Below, in pieces: positions 9,125 to 18,219 of a stretch of 64,000 bases of DNA. Position numbers and translations under genes: made by a program. The stretch's first letter is position 1, and each line of letters begins with the position of its first letter. The notes below the pieces were generated by a model that made no database searches, was not told where the DNA came from, and worked only from the letters and a program-made list of their open reading frames with translations. The stretch comes from Candidatus Woesearchaeota archaeon (GTDB lineage: Archaea; Nanobdellota; Nanobdellia; Woesearchaeales; JACPJR01), in contig JACPJR010000005.1 of the NCBI GenBank assembly GCA_016187565.1, positions 1-64,000 on the forward strand, written 5' to 3'.

Positions 9125-10210
9125 TTACCATTTCTTAGAAGCAGGCAAGGTAATTTTGTTTATTTTAGTTTTGAGACCATCGCAAACTGCTTTCTTAAAT
9201 AGTGCAGTTTGCATTCTATATCTTCTGTAACACAAAAAAGTAATTACTTGATGACAGGTCATAAAAATAATTCTGTTAAGTATAAATATAGAACGATGAG
9301 AACAGTTAAAATTCTTTTCCCAAACGATTCGGTTTTTGATAGAATAATAACTTTTGATCTTATTAGGCTCATGAACAATACGGTCAAAATAGCGAAGTGT
9401 TCCTTTCAGTGAAGGGTTATAGGGAGGTCGATCAAGATCCTTAACCTTACTCTCAGTCAAAAGGTAGATCGTTCCATTAATGATGCGGGTAATTCGTGAG
9501 GTAAATTCCAGATCATCAAGGTAGATATAAAACCGCTCATCAGGAAGCCCAATAGATGAGATCAAATCCCTATGAAAAAAAAGCCCTCCATTCGTTGCCC
9601 AAGGAACTTGTACAACACCATGATCCCATTTCTTTGTTTGAGGCTTACCAGCCAAAGAAAGGGCCATCCGTTTTATCAAATTGAGGGGGGTATGAACGAG
9701 ATGAAACATAAAAAAAGTATTTTGCTTTCCAAGAATATAATGGACTTTTTGAGGATTTTTAAGCTCATCGTAATTGTGATACTTAAGCATATCTGCGTTA
9801 CTTCTCCATGAGTGAAGCGCTATTGTCTGCTTCTTGTCTTCAGGAAGTGTTTCCCAGAAAGAACAAAGCACAGCAAGACTTGATGGCAACGGCATATTAT
9901 CATCATCGAGAAGCCAAACAAAGTCACATTCCTTTATCTTCATTGCTTCTTCAATACCACGCTTAAAGCCGCCTGCTGAACCAGTATTTCTTTCAAGAGA
10001 AATCGCCGTTAAAAATGATCGATATTTTTTTGATTGTGCGAGTGCCCGTAATCGGACACGACTTTTTTCATCTGAGTGGTTATCAATAACAATTACTTTT
10101 GTAACTCCTTCTTTTTTCGCAGCATCAATAACCTGTTTCAAGAAAGAAAATCGGTCATTATAGGTAACGGTCACCATACATACTTTGTACTTTAGCTTAG
10201 GCGTTTGCAT
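9125..10210 (-). CDS. GT2 glycosyltransferase, galactofuranosyl/rhamnosyltransferase-like
   Basis: About 361 residues. CMVTVTYNDRFSFLKQVID opens a GT2 domain; VIDNHSD, LERNTGSAGGFKRGIEEAM and the WLLDDDNMP metal motif match GlfT2/rhamnosyl-type enzymes, whose hallmark is NxGxAGGxxxG followed by DDD. ATNGGLFFHRDLIS and YLDDLEFTSRI are the usual acceptor-side motifs. Start choice is open: this ATG and one 15 nt upstream (10225) are each preceded by GGAGATA. The upstream one lengthens the overlap with the preceding gene. It ends the - strand series and faces the flippase gene. Confidence 0.85.
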   Translation of the reverse strand: MQTPKLKYKVCMVTVTYNDRFSFLKQVIDAAKKEGVTKVIVIDNHSDEKSRVRLRALAQSKKYRSFLTAISLERNTGSAGGFKRGIEEAMKIKECDFVWLLDDDNMPLPSSLAVLCSFWETLPEDKKQTIALHSWRSNADMLKYHNYDELKNPQKVHYILGKQNTFFMFHLVHTPLNLIKRMALSLAGKPQTKKWDHGVVQVPWATNGGLFFHRDLISSIGLPDERFYIYLDDLEFTSRITRIINGTIYLLTESKVKDLDRPPYNPSLKGTLRYFDRIVHEPNKIKSYYSIKNRIVWEKNFNCSHRSIFILNRIIFMTCHQVITFLCYRRYRMQTALFKKAVCDGLKTKINKITLPASKKW

Positions 10211-12206
10211 TATCTCCTTTTTCATTATCTCCTCGCATGATCTGCTTTATTATTGCTACTACCCGTTTTGATGATTTCCCATCTATTTTATACAGGTATT
10301 CCTCTAAGAATTTTTTTCTACCTTCCTTGAGTGAGAGATGTAATTTCTTATCGGTTAAACCATATTGGATTCCTTCTTTTATTTCTTCGAGGGTGGATAC
10401 TGCATATGCACCACCTAAGGTAACATAGGGCATAGGACACGTCACTACATTAATGAGCATTACTGGCTTATCGAGCAGCATTGCCTCTATAACAACCGTT
10501 GAACACACCGATACAAAGAGATCACACACAGCTAAAAGCTCATAGAGGTTTACATCCATCATTACAAAAACGTTTTTTGAATTCTTGGTATTAACAATAG
10601 TACGCAAAAGATTTAAATCCGCAGAAGGATGGCATTTGATGATCAATTTTGTTTGGGGAAGAGCATCAATTGCATCTACAAGAGCAGGGATAATTTCTGA
10701 ATCTTGTAACACGCCTCCACTCGCAAAGACAACAAGTTTTTCGTGAGAAGAAATACCAAATTTTTCTTTCGTGTATGTTTTCGTTTTTTTAATCTTATTA
10801 ATGATAATATCATAGCCAGGATGTCCAGTAACTGTAATTATCTCTTTAGGATAATTCCCATGTGTACACAAGACTTCTTTTCCGTAAGAACCTGAAACAC
10901 ATTTAACATCAGCAATAGGACGCCAGGTTACTAAATCCTTTTGTAATGCCTCTTCAGAGCGAATATGTCGTGAGACACAACCATCCGGATAAAGAAGTTC
11001 AGTCTGGAGAGAGATAACGGTAGTGTTATCCTTTTTCTTTGTTATTTTATTATTCTCCTTTTGGTCAATGAGCCGATGTTTGTTATTGACAAGGATTCCT
11101 TTTCCAAAATAGTTCTCGTCATGCTCGATAAGCACAATGCCTGGCTTTTCTTTAAGAAGAATTTGACGGCTTAGGCTAATAACATCAGCAATGTAATAGC
11201 GGAATATCGTAAAGATAAAAATGAAACGCTTGTTGAGATAAGGGTACATATCAATTCCTTTATAACTAAACGATTGAGCAAAATCCTTGTTTTCCGCTAA
11301 TTCCTGCCATTTTTGTTCTAATAAACGAAGAATATTATGGAACTCTAAATTACTCTCTTTGGTGTAATAATTACCAATAAAAACCGAATTATTCGTTCGT
11401 ATATGCCTTAAAAGTCTCATTAAACTTCGTGGGCTATACAATTGGTCATATTCAACTACTTTGTAAGAAATATTTTCATGTTCTAATGCTTCAATAATCC
11501 CGCCAAAATGAATATTTTCTTGTATTTTTTCTTTGCAGAAACGCTCGTTCGAGAGAATAATAACTTGTGCAGGGCGAGGAGAAGATGGCAGTAATTTTTG
11601 CAAAAATTTTCGTGCCATAATACGATATAAAAGATACGACCGTATCAGTGAATGATTATTCCTTATCAAATCTTGCATTTTTTTTTTCTTTGAAGAGATA
11701 TTCGCGTCGATAATATGCAAATTTATTTTCTGTTTGCAATAATCCCTAAGTAATTTGCAAAATAAACTGTTGTTATTTTGGAGAACTATTGTTTGTGGTT
11801 GATACCTTTGAAAAATAGCCTCAATGATACTAATAGTGTACGTTACCATTGCAACAGAAGGGTGTTCTTCTTCGAATGATTTTCCGAGAATCTCATAAAA
11901 AAGAAAATATTCAATAAAGTACCATAAGCTGAAACCATCATATTCAAGAACTTCTTTTATGTTCTTATTCTTAATAACCTTTTTCTCAGCCCATTCCTGT
12001 AACCAATAGATAGTCGGAAAATAATTAGGATTCTTATACTTCTCAACAAAATCTGAATAATGTTTTACATCATCTCTTTTAATGTACTTTTTTGTTACAA
12101 TTCCTGTTGTTATAATAATAGTTCCTTTTCTATCATACTGCTGTAATATTTTTTTCCCCTGTTCCTCATCATCAGCAAAAACAAGGGTATTAATGTTAGT
12201 TATCAT
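10197..12206 (-). CDS. Large putative GT-B-type glycan enzyme, unassigned
   Basis: 669 residues. I do not recognise the N-terminal 400 residues. The C-terminal 200 look like a GT-B donor half related to UDP-GlcNAc 2-epimerase or CDP-glycerol glycerophosphotransferase-type enzymes: LVVFASGGVLQD, TKLIIKCHPSADLN, and DLFVSVCSTVVIEAMLLDKPVML, where the S-x-x-x-x-E pattern normally holds the donor phosphate. The protein ends in a hydrophilic tail with a repeated GDN. It overlaps the next gene by 14-29 bp. Likely a glycosyl- or glycerophosphate-transferase of the locus; low A/T-rich codon bias differences are not obvious. Confidence 0.6.
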   Translation of the reverse strand: MITNINTLVFADDEEQGKKILQQYDRKGTIIITTGIVTKKYIKRDDVKHYSDFVEKYKNPNYFPTIYWLQEWAEKKVIKNKNIKEVLEYDGFSLWYFIEYFLFYEILGKSFEEEHPSVAMVTYTISIIEAIFQRYQPQTIVLQNNNSLFCKLLRDYCKQKINLHIIDANISSKKKKMQDLIRNNHSLIRSYLLYRIMARKFLQKLLPSSPRPAQVIILSNERFCKEKIQENIHFGGIIEALEHENISYKVVEYDQLYSPRSLMRLLRHIRTNNSVFIGNYYTKESNLEFHNILRLLEQKWQELAENKDFAQSFSYKGIDMYPYLNKRFIFIFTIFRYYIADVISLSRQILLKEKPGIVLIEHDENYFGKGILVNNKHRLIDQKENNKITKKKDNTTVISLQTELLYPDGCVSRHIRSEEALQKDLVTWRPIADVKCVSGSYGKEVLCTHGNYPKEIITVTGHPGYDIIINKIKKTKTYTKEKFGISSHEKLVVFASGGVLQDSEIIPALVDAIDALPQTKLIIKCHPSADLNLLRTIVNTKNSKNVFVMMDVNLYELLAVCDLFVSVCSTVVIEAMLLDKPVMLINVVTCPMPYVTLGGAYAVSTLEEIKEGIQYGLTDKKLHLSLKEGRKKFLEEYLYKIDGKSSKRVVAIIKQIMRGDNEKGDNANA

Positions 12207-12212
12207 AGTAGC

Positions 12213-12983
12213 TTAATTTTCATTCTTCTTTAAGAGAATCATTTTATGATCTGCAAGCCATACTAAAAATCCAAATTGTGAAAAGAAATAATCTACATTT
12301 CCAGCTAATCGCATTATTTTAGGTCCTAATTTTTCTTGTAACTTTCTCGGAAAAATAGATTCCATACCCCAAAAAATATAATATCCTAAGAGCAATGTCG
12401 ATGATTGCTTGATAAGACTAAACCCTGCACGCTTTGCTGCTTTTTTATGTTCTTTGAATGTTCTTTCAGCTTTATAAACCAGTTTTTGTTTCTTGGTAAA
12501 AGTTGGTGCAGACTCTATCAAGAAGAAGAAACCTCCTGGCTTTAAAAGATCATAAATATTTTGGAAAGTTTTTTCCCATTGTTCATCATTCATAACATGT
12601 TGTAAAACGGTTATTGAAATAGCAAGATCAAATTTCTGATCAAATTTGATAGACTGAGCAGGCATCTGCAAAAAGGTTACAGCTACACCCTGTTTTTCTG
12701 CTTCTTTTCTGGCATTTTTTATAGATTCATCGCTCACATCGACACCAACAACACGATAACCTTCTTTAGACAGCTGTAGTGACCATCTTCCATAACCACA
12801 GCCAACATCCAAGATGTTAATCTTATCCAATGGTTTCAAGGGTAATGTAGTCAAAGTACGCTTAAAAATTTTCCATTTCAGCGTATCACTGTATTCGTAA
12901 AGGATAGGATGTCTAGATCCTGTGCTTTTCATTCCGTAAGTCCTTATTCGCTCATTCCAATACGTTTGTTCGTCAAAGCTCAT
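12213..12983 (-). CDS. Class I SAM-dependent methyltransferase
   Basis: About 256 residues. NILDVGCGYGRWSLQLSKEG is the SAM motif I, VVGVDVSDESIKNA the acidic loop (motif II), and DLAISITVLQHVMNDEQW the type 11/12 signature with PGGFFFLIES as motif III. I start at MSFDEQTYWNERI, which is the family-like N-terminus; an ATG nine codons upstream would add FVEIIGHY without support. It forms a pair with the next methyltransferase, three bases away, and probably methylates a glycan component. Confidence 0.8.
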   Translation of the reverse strand: MSFDEQTYWNERIRTYGMKSTGSRHPILYEYSDTLKWKIFKRTLTTLPLKPLDKINILDVGCGYGRWSLQLSKEGYRVVGVDVSDESIKNARKEAEKQGVAVTFLQMPAQSIKFDQKFDLAISITVLQHVMNDEQWEKTFQNIYDLLKPGGFFFLIESAPTFTKKQKLVYKAERTFKEHKKAAKRAGFSLIKQSSTLLLGYYIFWGMESIFPRKLQEKLGPKIMRLAGNVDYFFSQFGFLVWLADHKMILLKKNEN

Positions 12984-13013
12984 GTAGTGACCTATAATTT
13001 CTACAAACACATT

Positions 13014-13757
13014 CTATAAACGTTTTTTACAGACAATGATATAATCCTTAGCAAAGAGTGTGAAAACCCTTAATTTCGTAAGCATAAGTTCCAGCGGCTT
13101 TAGTATTTTCTCTGGAAGTATTAAAAAATCAAGTCTTCCGGGAAGATGGGCAAGTGGATAAACTTCTTCAATAATATATCCATGCTGCCTTAATAGTTTT
13201 TTCATCTCACCGAGACTAAGGGTATTCTGAATGTTTTTTTTCTTGAATATTTTTTTTCTTATAAAGAAAGTAAATCCCACAATACTCCAGGGATTCATAT
13301 GGATATTACAAACTAAATGTCCCTTTAGTGAAAGATGTTTCCCAAGAGCCTGTAAAACTTCTTTTCTGAGAGGAGGCTCTGCATTAAGAAAAAATCTCCA
13401 ACAGGTAATAAGATCAAATTTTTTGTTGCTTAAAATATCATCTCTAGTAAGATCTCCATGGATAAATACCGTAGCACTGCACTTTTTTCTTGCAACAGCA
13501 AGCATGTCTTTTGAAATATCAACCCCAAAGGATTCATCTGTATATTTTTCTATCAATGCAGTTATTCGTCCAGTACCACAAGCAAAATCTAAGGAAGAAT
13601 GAACTGAACTAGGGTAATACTTTTTCAGAATATGAAGAATAACTTCTTTTTCCAAGGTAAAGATAAATCGTTCAAAACGGTTTCCTAATTCATGATCATA
13701 CGTAATTCCGATATCTTTTCCTTGATGCGACATTCGATAACTAGGGTTCTTACTCAT
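13014..13757 (-). CDS. Class I SAM-dependent methyltransferase
   Basis: 247 residues. SSLDFACGTGRITALIEKY is the SAM-binding motif I, SFGVDISKDMLAVARKK motif II, and FDLITCWRFFLNAEPPLR the post-I region. The C-terminus is basic and hydrophobic (LRVFTLFAKDYIIVCKKRL). It leads a two-methyltransferase unit with the gene downstream, preceded by a 155-base gap containing two dyads. Substrate unknown; the context argues for a glycan or its lipid carrier. Confidence 0.8.
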   Translation of the reverse strand: MSKNPSYRMSHQGKDIGITYDHELGNRFERFIFTLEKEVILHILKKYYPSSVHSSLDFACGTGRITALIEKYTDESFGVDISKDMLAVARKKCSATVFIHGDLTRDDILSNKKFDLITCWRFFLNAEPPLRKEVLQALGKHLSLKGHLVCNIHMNPWSIVGFTFFIRKKIFKKKNIQNTLSLGEMKKLLRQHGYIIEEVYPLAHLPGRLDFLILPEKILKPLELMLTKLRVFTLFAKDYIIVCKKRL

Positions 13758-13800
13758 GGTATTACCGTTTATAGTTGCTTTATCCTTTTAATAATTATAG

Positions 13801-13836
13801 CAAAGGACACTAATAATCGTAACTTTATGTCCTTTG
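13801..13836. repeat. 9-bp dyad CAAAGGACA / TGTCCTTTG
   Basis: Perfect 9-bp inverted half-sites separated by 18 nt, upstream of the methyltransferase pair and downstream of the kinase-like gene. It could be a terminator stem for the kinase gene or an operator for the methyltransferases. Confidence 0.4.
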
Positions 13837-13846
13837 TTTATTAGGA

Positions 13847-13882
13847 AAAGACATACAAATTATTACGAAAATTAATGTCTTT
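13847..13882. repeat. 8-bp dyad AAAGACAT / ATGTCTTT
   Basis: A second perfect dyad, 20-nt spacer, with half-sites close in sequence to those of the dyad just before it (AAAG-G-ACA versus AAAG-ACAT). Two related dyads side by side look more like paired operators than one terminator, but nothing here proves binding. Confidence 0.35.
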
Positions 13883-13912
13883 GAGTATAGCTGCCTCATT
13901 TCAGCTTTCATT

Positions 13913-14761
13913 TCATAATTCTCTTTTGCTATCTCCCTTTTTGCTGTACACAATACACAACTCCTGTTGAATAATCCGTTTCCAATACCAATACAATGGA
14001 GTGGTTTTAAGAGATGAAAGATATCGTTGTAGATAATATTCTTTCGCTTGACAAAGTGTTATCATGTTAAGATTTTGTGGAACTTGTGAGAAATAATGCT
14101 GTAGGAGAATCTCTTCAACATACCCTGAGATAAAAGAATAAAAGGGCCGAGAGTAGATTGGTGGGAACTTGTAGGCATAGATCAGGTGTACTAAATCAAG
14201 GTACCTGCTTCCCAGAATATTACAGGTCTTTACCGGATACATATACAGTGAAGGACTAAAGTCTACGAGATATATTCCTTTATCGTTAAGCAAGATATTT
14301 GAATTACAAAGATCTGCGAGCAAAGGAACAAAGGCAGTGTCCTTTATTGTCGACGGACTGAATTTTTCTGGTGATTTGAGCTTGAGGTTGAGGTGAATAT
14401 AAGCAACAGCACATGCAATTTCACAAATGACATGAGTAATGCTTTTTTTATCAGTTTTTAAAAGATTGCTGTTTATGAAAAAGAATTTCTTAATTTCTAT
14501 GACATCTGGGACATATTCAAAGATTATTATTCTTCGCTTCTTATCAACGAGAAGTGGACGAGGCGTTTTCACTGCAATTTTTTGTATTTTTCTTTTTGAG
14601 AGAATCTGATAAATATTCTTGCTCTTTTCAAACTCAGTAATGACCAACTGCTCAGGATAGGTACTATCGTACTGCTTCATAAAATATTTTTTCCCGGATT
14701 TATCTATAGTTATACTCGTAGTACTTATCCGTTGTCTTTCTTGCTTAATGAGTTGATGCAT
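13913..14761 (-). CDS. Protein-kinase-fold phosphotransferase, glycan-locus type
   Basis: About 282 residues. The order of motifs is kinase-like: a lysine in GKKYFMKQYDSTYP near residue 25, an acidic helix (LVITEFEKSKNIY), the hinge-like IIIFEYVPDV, then ADLCNSNILL and IYLVDFSPS, which correspond to the catalytic HxD-x-x-N and DFG of RIO/APH/Kdo-kinase proteins. The HxD histidine is replaced by Ala (ADLCNSN), so catalysis should be tested. I use the second in-frame ATG because AAGG precedes it; it overlaps the 3' end of the aminotransferase gene. It may phosphorylate a sugar or lipid carrier. Assignment to a named family is uncertain. Confidence 0.6.
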   Translation of the reverse strand: MHQLIKQERQRISTTSITIDKSGKKYFMKQYDSTYPEQLVITEFEKSKNIYQILSKRKIQKIAVKTPRPLLVDKKRRIIIFEYVPDVIEIKKFFFINSNLLKTDKKSITHVICEIACAVAYIHLNLKLKSPEKFSPSTIKDTAFVPLLADLCNSNILLNDKGIYLVDFSPSLYMYPVKTCNILGSRYLDLVHLIYAYKFPPIYSRPFYSFISGYVEEILLQHYFSQVPQNLNMITLCQAKEYYLQRYLSSLKTTPLYWYWKRIIQQELCIVYSKKGDSKREL

Positions 14762-15980
14762 CGCGAACAACCTTGTTGATGATTTTACTGATCTTTACGA
14801 TGTCTCTTTCTCTTAAAGATGTATCAAGTGGGAGGTTCATTACCTTTTTAGCGGCCTCTAACGAGTGAGGGTACTCTCTATCTTTATACTTCTTATACGC
14901 TGATGTATAGGGCACTGCATAATCCATTGCCGTACCAACATTAATACCCTTTTTCTGTAATGCCTTAATAACTTGTGCTCTGTTTTCAACCATAACCGTA
15001 TAATGGCTGTAGTTTATCCCTTTTTGTAATCGTGGTTTTTGTACATAATCTCTATCAAGAGATTTATCATAATAGTTTATTATAGACCTTCTCTTGCTAT
15101 TCATGGAATCAAGTTTTTCAAGTTGCAACAGACCAAGTGTTGCTTGCATTTGGGTCATTAAGTTGAATGCGTCTGAAGGAAGATTTGCATCATGAAGACT
15201 CCAACTTTCCATAGTTGTCTTCTTTTTAATAAACTGGACGTGATTGCGCATCCAATGAAGAGAACCATACACCTGTTGTTGATACATAAAATTACTCACC
15301 GTAACAAAGAATATAAATCGTGTCTTTTTCAAAAAAGAAGCCTCTTTAAAATAGATATCACGATATTTTTTTACCTTTTTATAATACTCGTGATTATTAG
15401 TAACGACCATTCCTCCATCAAATGTCGTCATTTGTTTTGAGATATTAAAACTAAAAATCCCAAAATCTCCGATAGTTCCAAGATGTTTTCCTTTGCTCTT
15501 ATTCATCAACGAAAGGCATGCATCTTCAATGAGCAAAACCTTGTGAGCAGTTTTAGTTTTTAATTTTTTGATTTTTTTGTCCAGAATTTTTTGCAGTTGA
15601 TAAACATCCATAGGATTACCATAGAGATGAGTCACGATTATTGCTCCTGTCTTATTCGTAACTGTTTTCACAAGTTCGTCCATTTTCATATTGAAATCAA
15701 CCAATTGAACATCTACAAAAACAGGCTTATTTGTAGAAGCAACAACTACATGTTGTATCACAATGCAGGTATAAGCTGGAGTGATAACTTCTTTGTGTTC
15801 TATTTCAAGAGCTTTAAAGATAGCATAGAGACCAGACCTTCCATAAGGAAAAGCAAGTGCATATTTCGCACCAATCTTCAGTGCAAACTGCTTTTCGAAA
15901 CACTCCACAGCATTTTTTTTAGGGAAAAAAACATGGACAATGTCTGACAAAGAAACTTGAGGCTTAATGATAGGGTACAT
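14745..15980 (-). CDS. DegT/DnrJ/EryC1/StrS-family PLP-dependent sugar aminotransferase
   Basis: About 411 residues from MYPIIKPQVS, chosen because GAGGTG sits just upstream; this start overlaps the previous gene by 17 bp. Family motifs: FALKIGAKYALAFPYGRSGL, ITPAYTCIVI, HLYGNPMD, LLIEDACLS (the Asp that holds the PLP nitrogen) and IFSFNISKQMTTFDGGM, where the Lys should form the aldimine. The Ser-Gly-x-x-Ala pattern is slightly divergent (GRSGLYAIFKA). It likely makes a second amino sugar besides the one from the perosamine-type enzyme upstream. Confidence 0.85.
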   Translation of the reverse strand: MYPIIKPQVSLSDIVHVFFPKKNAVECFEKQFALKIGAKYALAFPYGRSGLYAIFKALEIEHKEVITPAYTCIVIQHVVVASTNKPVFVDVQLVDFNMKMDELVKTVTNKTGAIIVTHLYGNPMDVYQLQKILDKKIKKLKTKTAHKVLLIEDACLSLMNKSKGKHLGTIGDFGIFSFNISKQMTTFDGGMVVTNNHEYYKKVKKYRDIYFKEASFLKKTRFIFFVTVSNFMYQQQVYGSLHWMRNHVQFIKKKTTMESWSLHDANLPSDAFNLMTQMQATLGLLQLEKLDSMNSKRRSIINYYDKSLDRDYVQKPRLQKGINYSHYTVMVENRAQVIKALQKKGINVGTAMDYAVPYTSAYKKYKDREYPHSLEAAKKVMNLPLDTSLRERDIVKISKIINKVVRDASTH

Positions 15981-17118
15981 GCAGCACCTCATCAAATACT
16001 TTTCTGTGCTCTTGCGTATATCGTTCCCATGTATATTTCTGCTCAACAACGTTACGTGCTTGTTTACTCATAGATTGAATATGTTTTTTATCAGCGAGAA
16101 CATCAATAATTTTTTTTGCAAATTCATGGGGATTGTGCGACGTGATATATCCTGTTTCTCCATTAGTAATGTAGTCCCCCGCAGCTTTTGTATCATAGGT
16201 AATAACTGGCGTTCCTGAAGCTAATGCCTCTGCATTTGCGATGCCAAATCCCTCAAGTTTTGACGTGAGAAGAAACAAATCTGCAGTTGCATATAATTCT
16301 GGAAGTTTCTCTTCAGAAACAAATCCCATAAAAATAATATGTTTTTCTAAATTTAGTTCTTGCATTAATTGTTCTAGTTTTTCTCTTTCCTCACCTTTAC
16401 CCGCAATAAGAAGTTTGGCAGTTGGAAACACTTTAACAACATCTGCCATTGCACGCAGCTGATCGCCAATGTTTTTTCGTTTGTTAAGCCGAGAAACCGT
16501 TAAGAACATTGGGCCTTCTATTTTATATTGAGTTTTTATGGCCTCATTATATTTCGCTGGAGTGAAATAACCTTCATCTGTTCCTTGAAAAACAACGATG
16601 ATATCATCTCGATGTGATATCCGCTCAACAAAGCGTTTTTGTTCATTACTGATAACGGTTATGCGATCAGCTTTCTTATAGATCCACGTTAAAAAATAGT
16701 TCACAAACCACGGGTTTTGTTTCTCATCGATGATATCCATGCCGGTTCCTAAGTGAAATTCCGTGATTACCAGAGGTATGCTCAGTTTTTGCTTGATCCA
16801 TGCAGTAACAAAACAATTGGGAAATCCATAACTCACATGAATCAGATCATAATTTTTTTTTTGAATAAGCGAAAGAATTTTTCTGTACTCATACCATTGA
16901 TAGAGTAAAAATTTGAAGTATTTATTATTTGTTTGTTTTCCAACACGATAAATAGTAAAATGTTCTTTCTTTTCAAGATCTTTCCCGCCTAAATGGGGAG
17001 TTACTAAGTCTGTTTCGTATCCATATTTCCCTAAACGTTTATATAGCTCGTCAACTGTTCGTTCAGCTCCCCCCATCATTGGGAAATAAGTTGGTGTTAT
17101 TGCTAAAATCTGTTTCAT
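15964..17118 (-). CDS. GT4-family glycosyltransferase
   Basis: 384 residues with both GT-B halves: ITPTYFPMMGGAERTVDELY near the start, FQGTDEGYFTPAKY at the linker, PMFLTVSRLNKRKNIGDQL, LIAGKGEEREKLEQL, and the donor motif LTSKLEGFGIANAEALASG with the diagnostic E-x7-E. It overlaps the aminotransferase before it by 4 bp (ATGA), so both are co-translated. Expected to act on the cytoplasmic lipid-linked glycan; donor unknown. Confidence 0.88.
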   Translation of the reverse strand: MKQILAITPTYFPMMGGAERTVDELYKRLGKYGYETDLVTPHLGGKDLEKKEHFTIYRVGKQTNNKYFKFLLYQWYEYRKILSLIQKKNYDLIHVSYGFPNCFVTAWIKQKLSIPLVITEFHLGTGMDIIDEKQNPWFVNYFLTWIYKKADRITVISNEQKRFVERISHRDDIIVVFQGTDEGYFTPAKYNEAIKTQYKIEGPMFLTVSRLNKRKNIGDQLRAMADVVKVFPTAKLLIAGKGEEREKLEQLMQELNLEKHIIFMGFVSEEKLPELYATADLFLLTSKLEGFGIANAEALASGTPVITYDTKAAGDYITNGETGYITSHNPHEFAKKIIDVLADKKHIQSMSKQARNVVEQKYTWERYTQEHRKVFDEVLHVPYH

Positions 17119-18203
17119 TCTTCAAGGGCTTGACAAATCCTATGTAAGTCTTCATCTTTCATTCCAATGTAGGTTGGCAATGAAATTCCATGGTCAGAAA
17201 TATAGTCTGCATTGTGAAATACATCGGCAGTTTGATAAGGAGGCATACCATGGAGAGGATAAAAGAGCCTTCTTGCCTCAATATTTTTCTTACTGAATTG
17301 TGCAAGAACCATTGCTGGCGTTTTTTGAGGAAGATTAATCATCACAGAAAAGAGCCAGGGAACGCTTTGTGCATGCATGGTTGTTTTCTGAGGGAGTATC
17401 CATGATTTTTTTCCTAATAACTGCAAATATTTTTCCTTAATACGGTTTCTTTCGCCAAGAAACCGAGAGAATCGTTCAAGTTGTGCCAAACCTACTGCTG
17501 CCTGCATATTGGTCATGCGATAATTATAGCCGACAATATCATGCCAATATCGTTGCCCTGGCTTCATACCGTGATTTTTCAGAATATTTATTTTATCTAT
17601 TACCTCTTTATCAGAAGAAACACACATGCCACCCTCTCCTGTCGTAATGATCTTATTTCCATAAAAACTAAAGCAACCAATATGCCCAATACTGCCTACT
17701 TTTTTTCCACGGTACGTTGCACCGGGGGATTCTGCACAGTCCTCAATAACCCAAAGTTTGTACTTTTTGGCGATCATCATAATCTCATCCATAGGACAAG
17801 GATTACCATACAAATGTACCGGGATGATTGCTCTTGTACGTTTGCTTATCTTTTTTTCAACTTGTGTTCCATTAAGATTCCATGTTTCCTTATCAACGTC
17901 AGCAAGAACAGGTTGAGCACCACAAAATAAAACAGCATTTGCTGTTGCTGCAAAGGTAAGATCAGGCACAATCACTTCATCATCTTTGCCAATCCCCAAA
18001 GCCAAGAGGGCAAGATGTAAAGCAACAGTTCCATTGCTGCAGCTTGTTGCATACCTTACTTCACAAAATTCAGCAAATGCCTGTTCAAATTTTTGAATAA
18101 AGGGACCTGCAGACGAAATCCACCCGCTCCGAATACATTCAGCGAGATAATCACCTTCCTTTCCAGAAAGGTCTGGCTTCGCAACAGGTATAATGTTCAC
18201 CAT
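17115..18203 (-). CDS. GDP-perosamine synthase-like PLP aminotransferase
   Basis: 362 residues, the usual length. DegT/DnrJ family motifs are complete: SGWISSAGPFIQKFEQAFA, CSNGTVALHLALLALGIG, DEVIVPDLTFAATANAV, HLYGNPCPMD, IEDCAESPGATYRGKKVG and CFSFYGNKIITTGEGGM containing the PLP Lys. The RfbE/Per subgroup converts GDP-4-keto-6-deoxymannose to GDP-perosamine; that product of Gmd is made by the gene 17 bp upstream in the same operon, which supports the call. Other 4-amino sugar products remain possible. Confidence 0.85.
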   Translation of the reverse strand: MVNIIPVAKPDLSGKEGDYLAECIRSGWISSAGPFIQKFEQAFAEFCEVRYATSCSNGTVALHLALLALGIGKDDEVIVPDLTFAATANAVLFCGAQPVLADVDKETWNLNGTQVEKKISKRTRAIIPVHLYGNPCPMDEIMMIAKKYKLWVIEDCAESPGATYRGKKVGSIGHIGCFSFYGNKIITTGEGGMCVSSDKEVIDKINILKNHGMKPGQRYWHDIVGYNYRMTNMQAAVGLAQLERFSRFLGERNRIKEKYLQLLGKKSWILPQKTTMHAQSVPWLFSVMINLPQKTPAMVLAQFSKKNIEARRLFYPLHGMPPYQTADVFHNADYISDHGISLPTYIGMKDEDLHRICQALEE

Positions 18204-18219
18204 CGTCTTTTAGTCTCTT

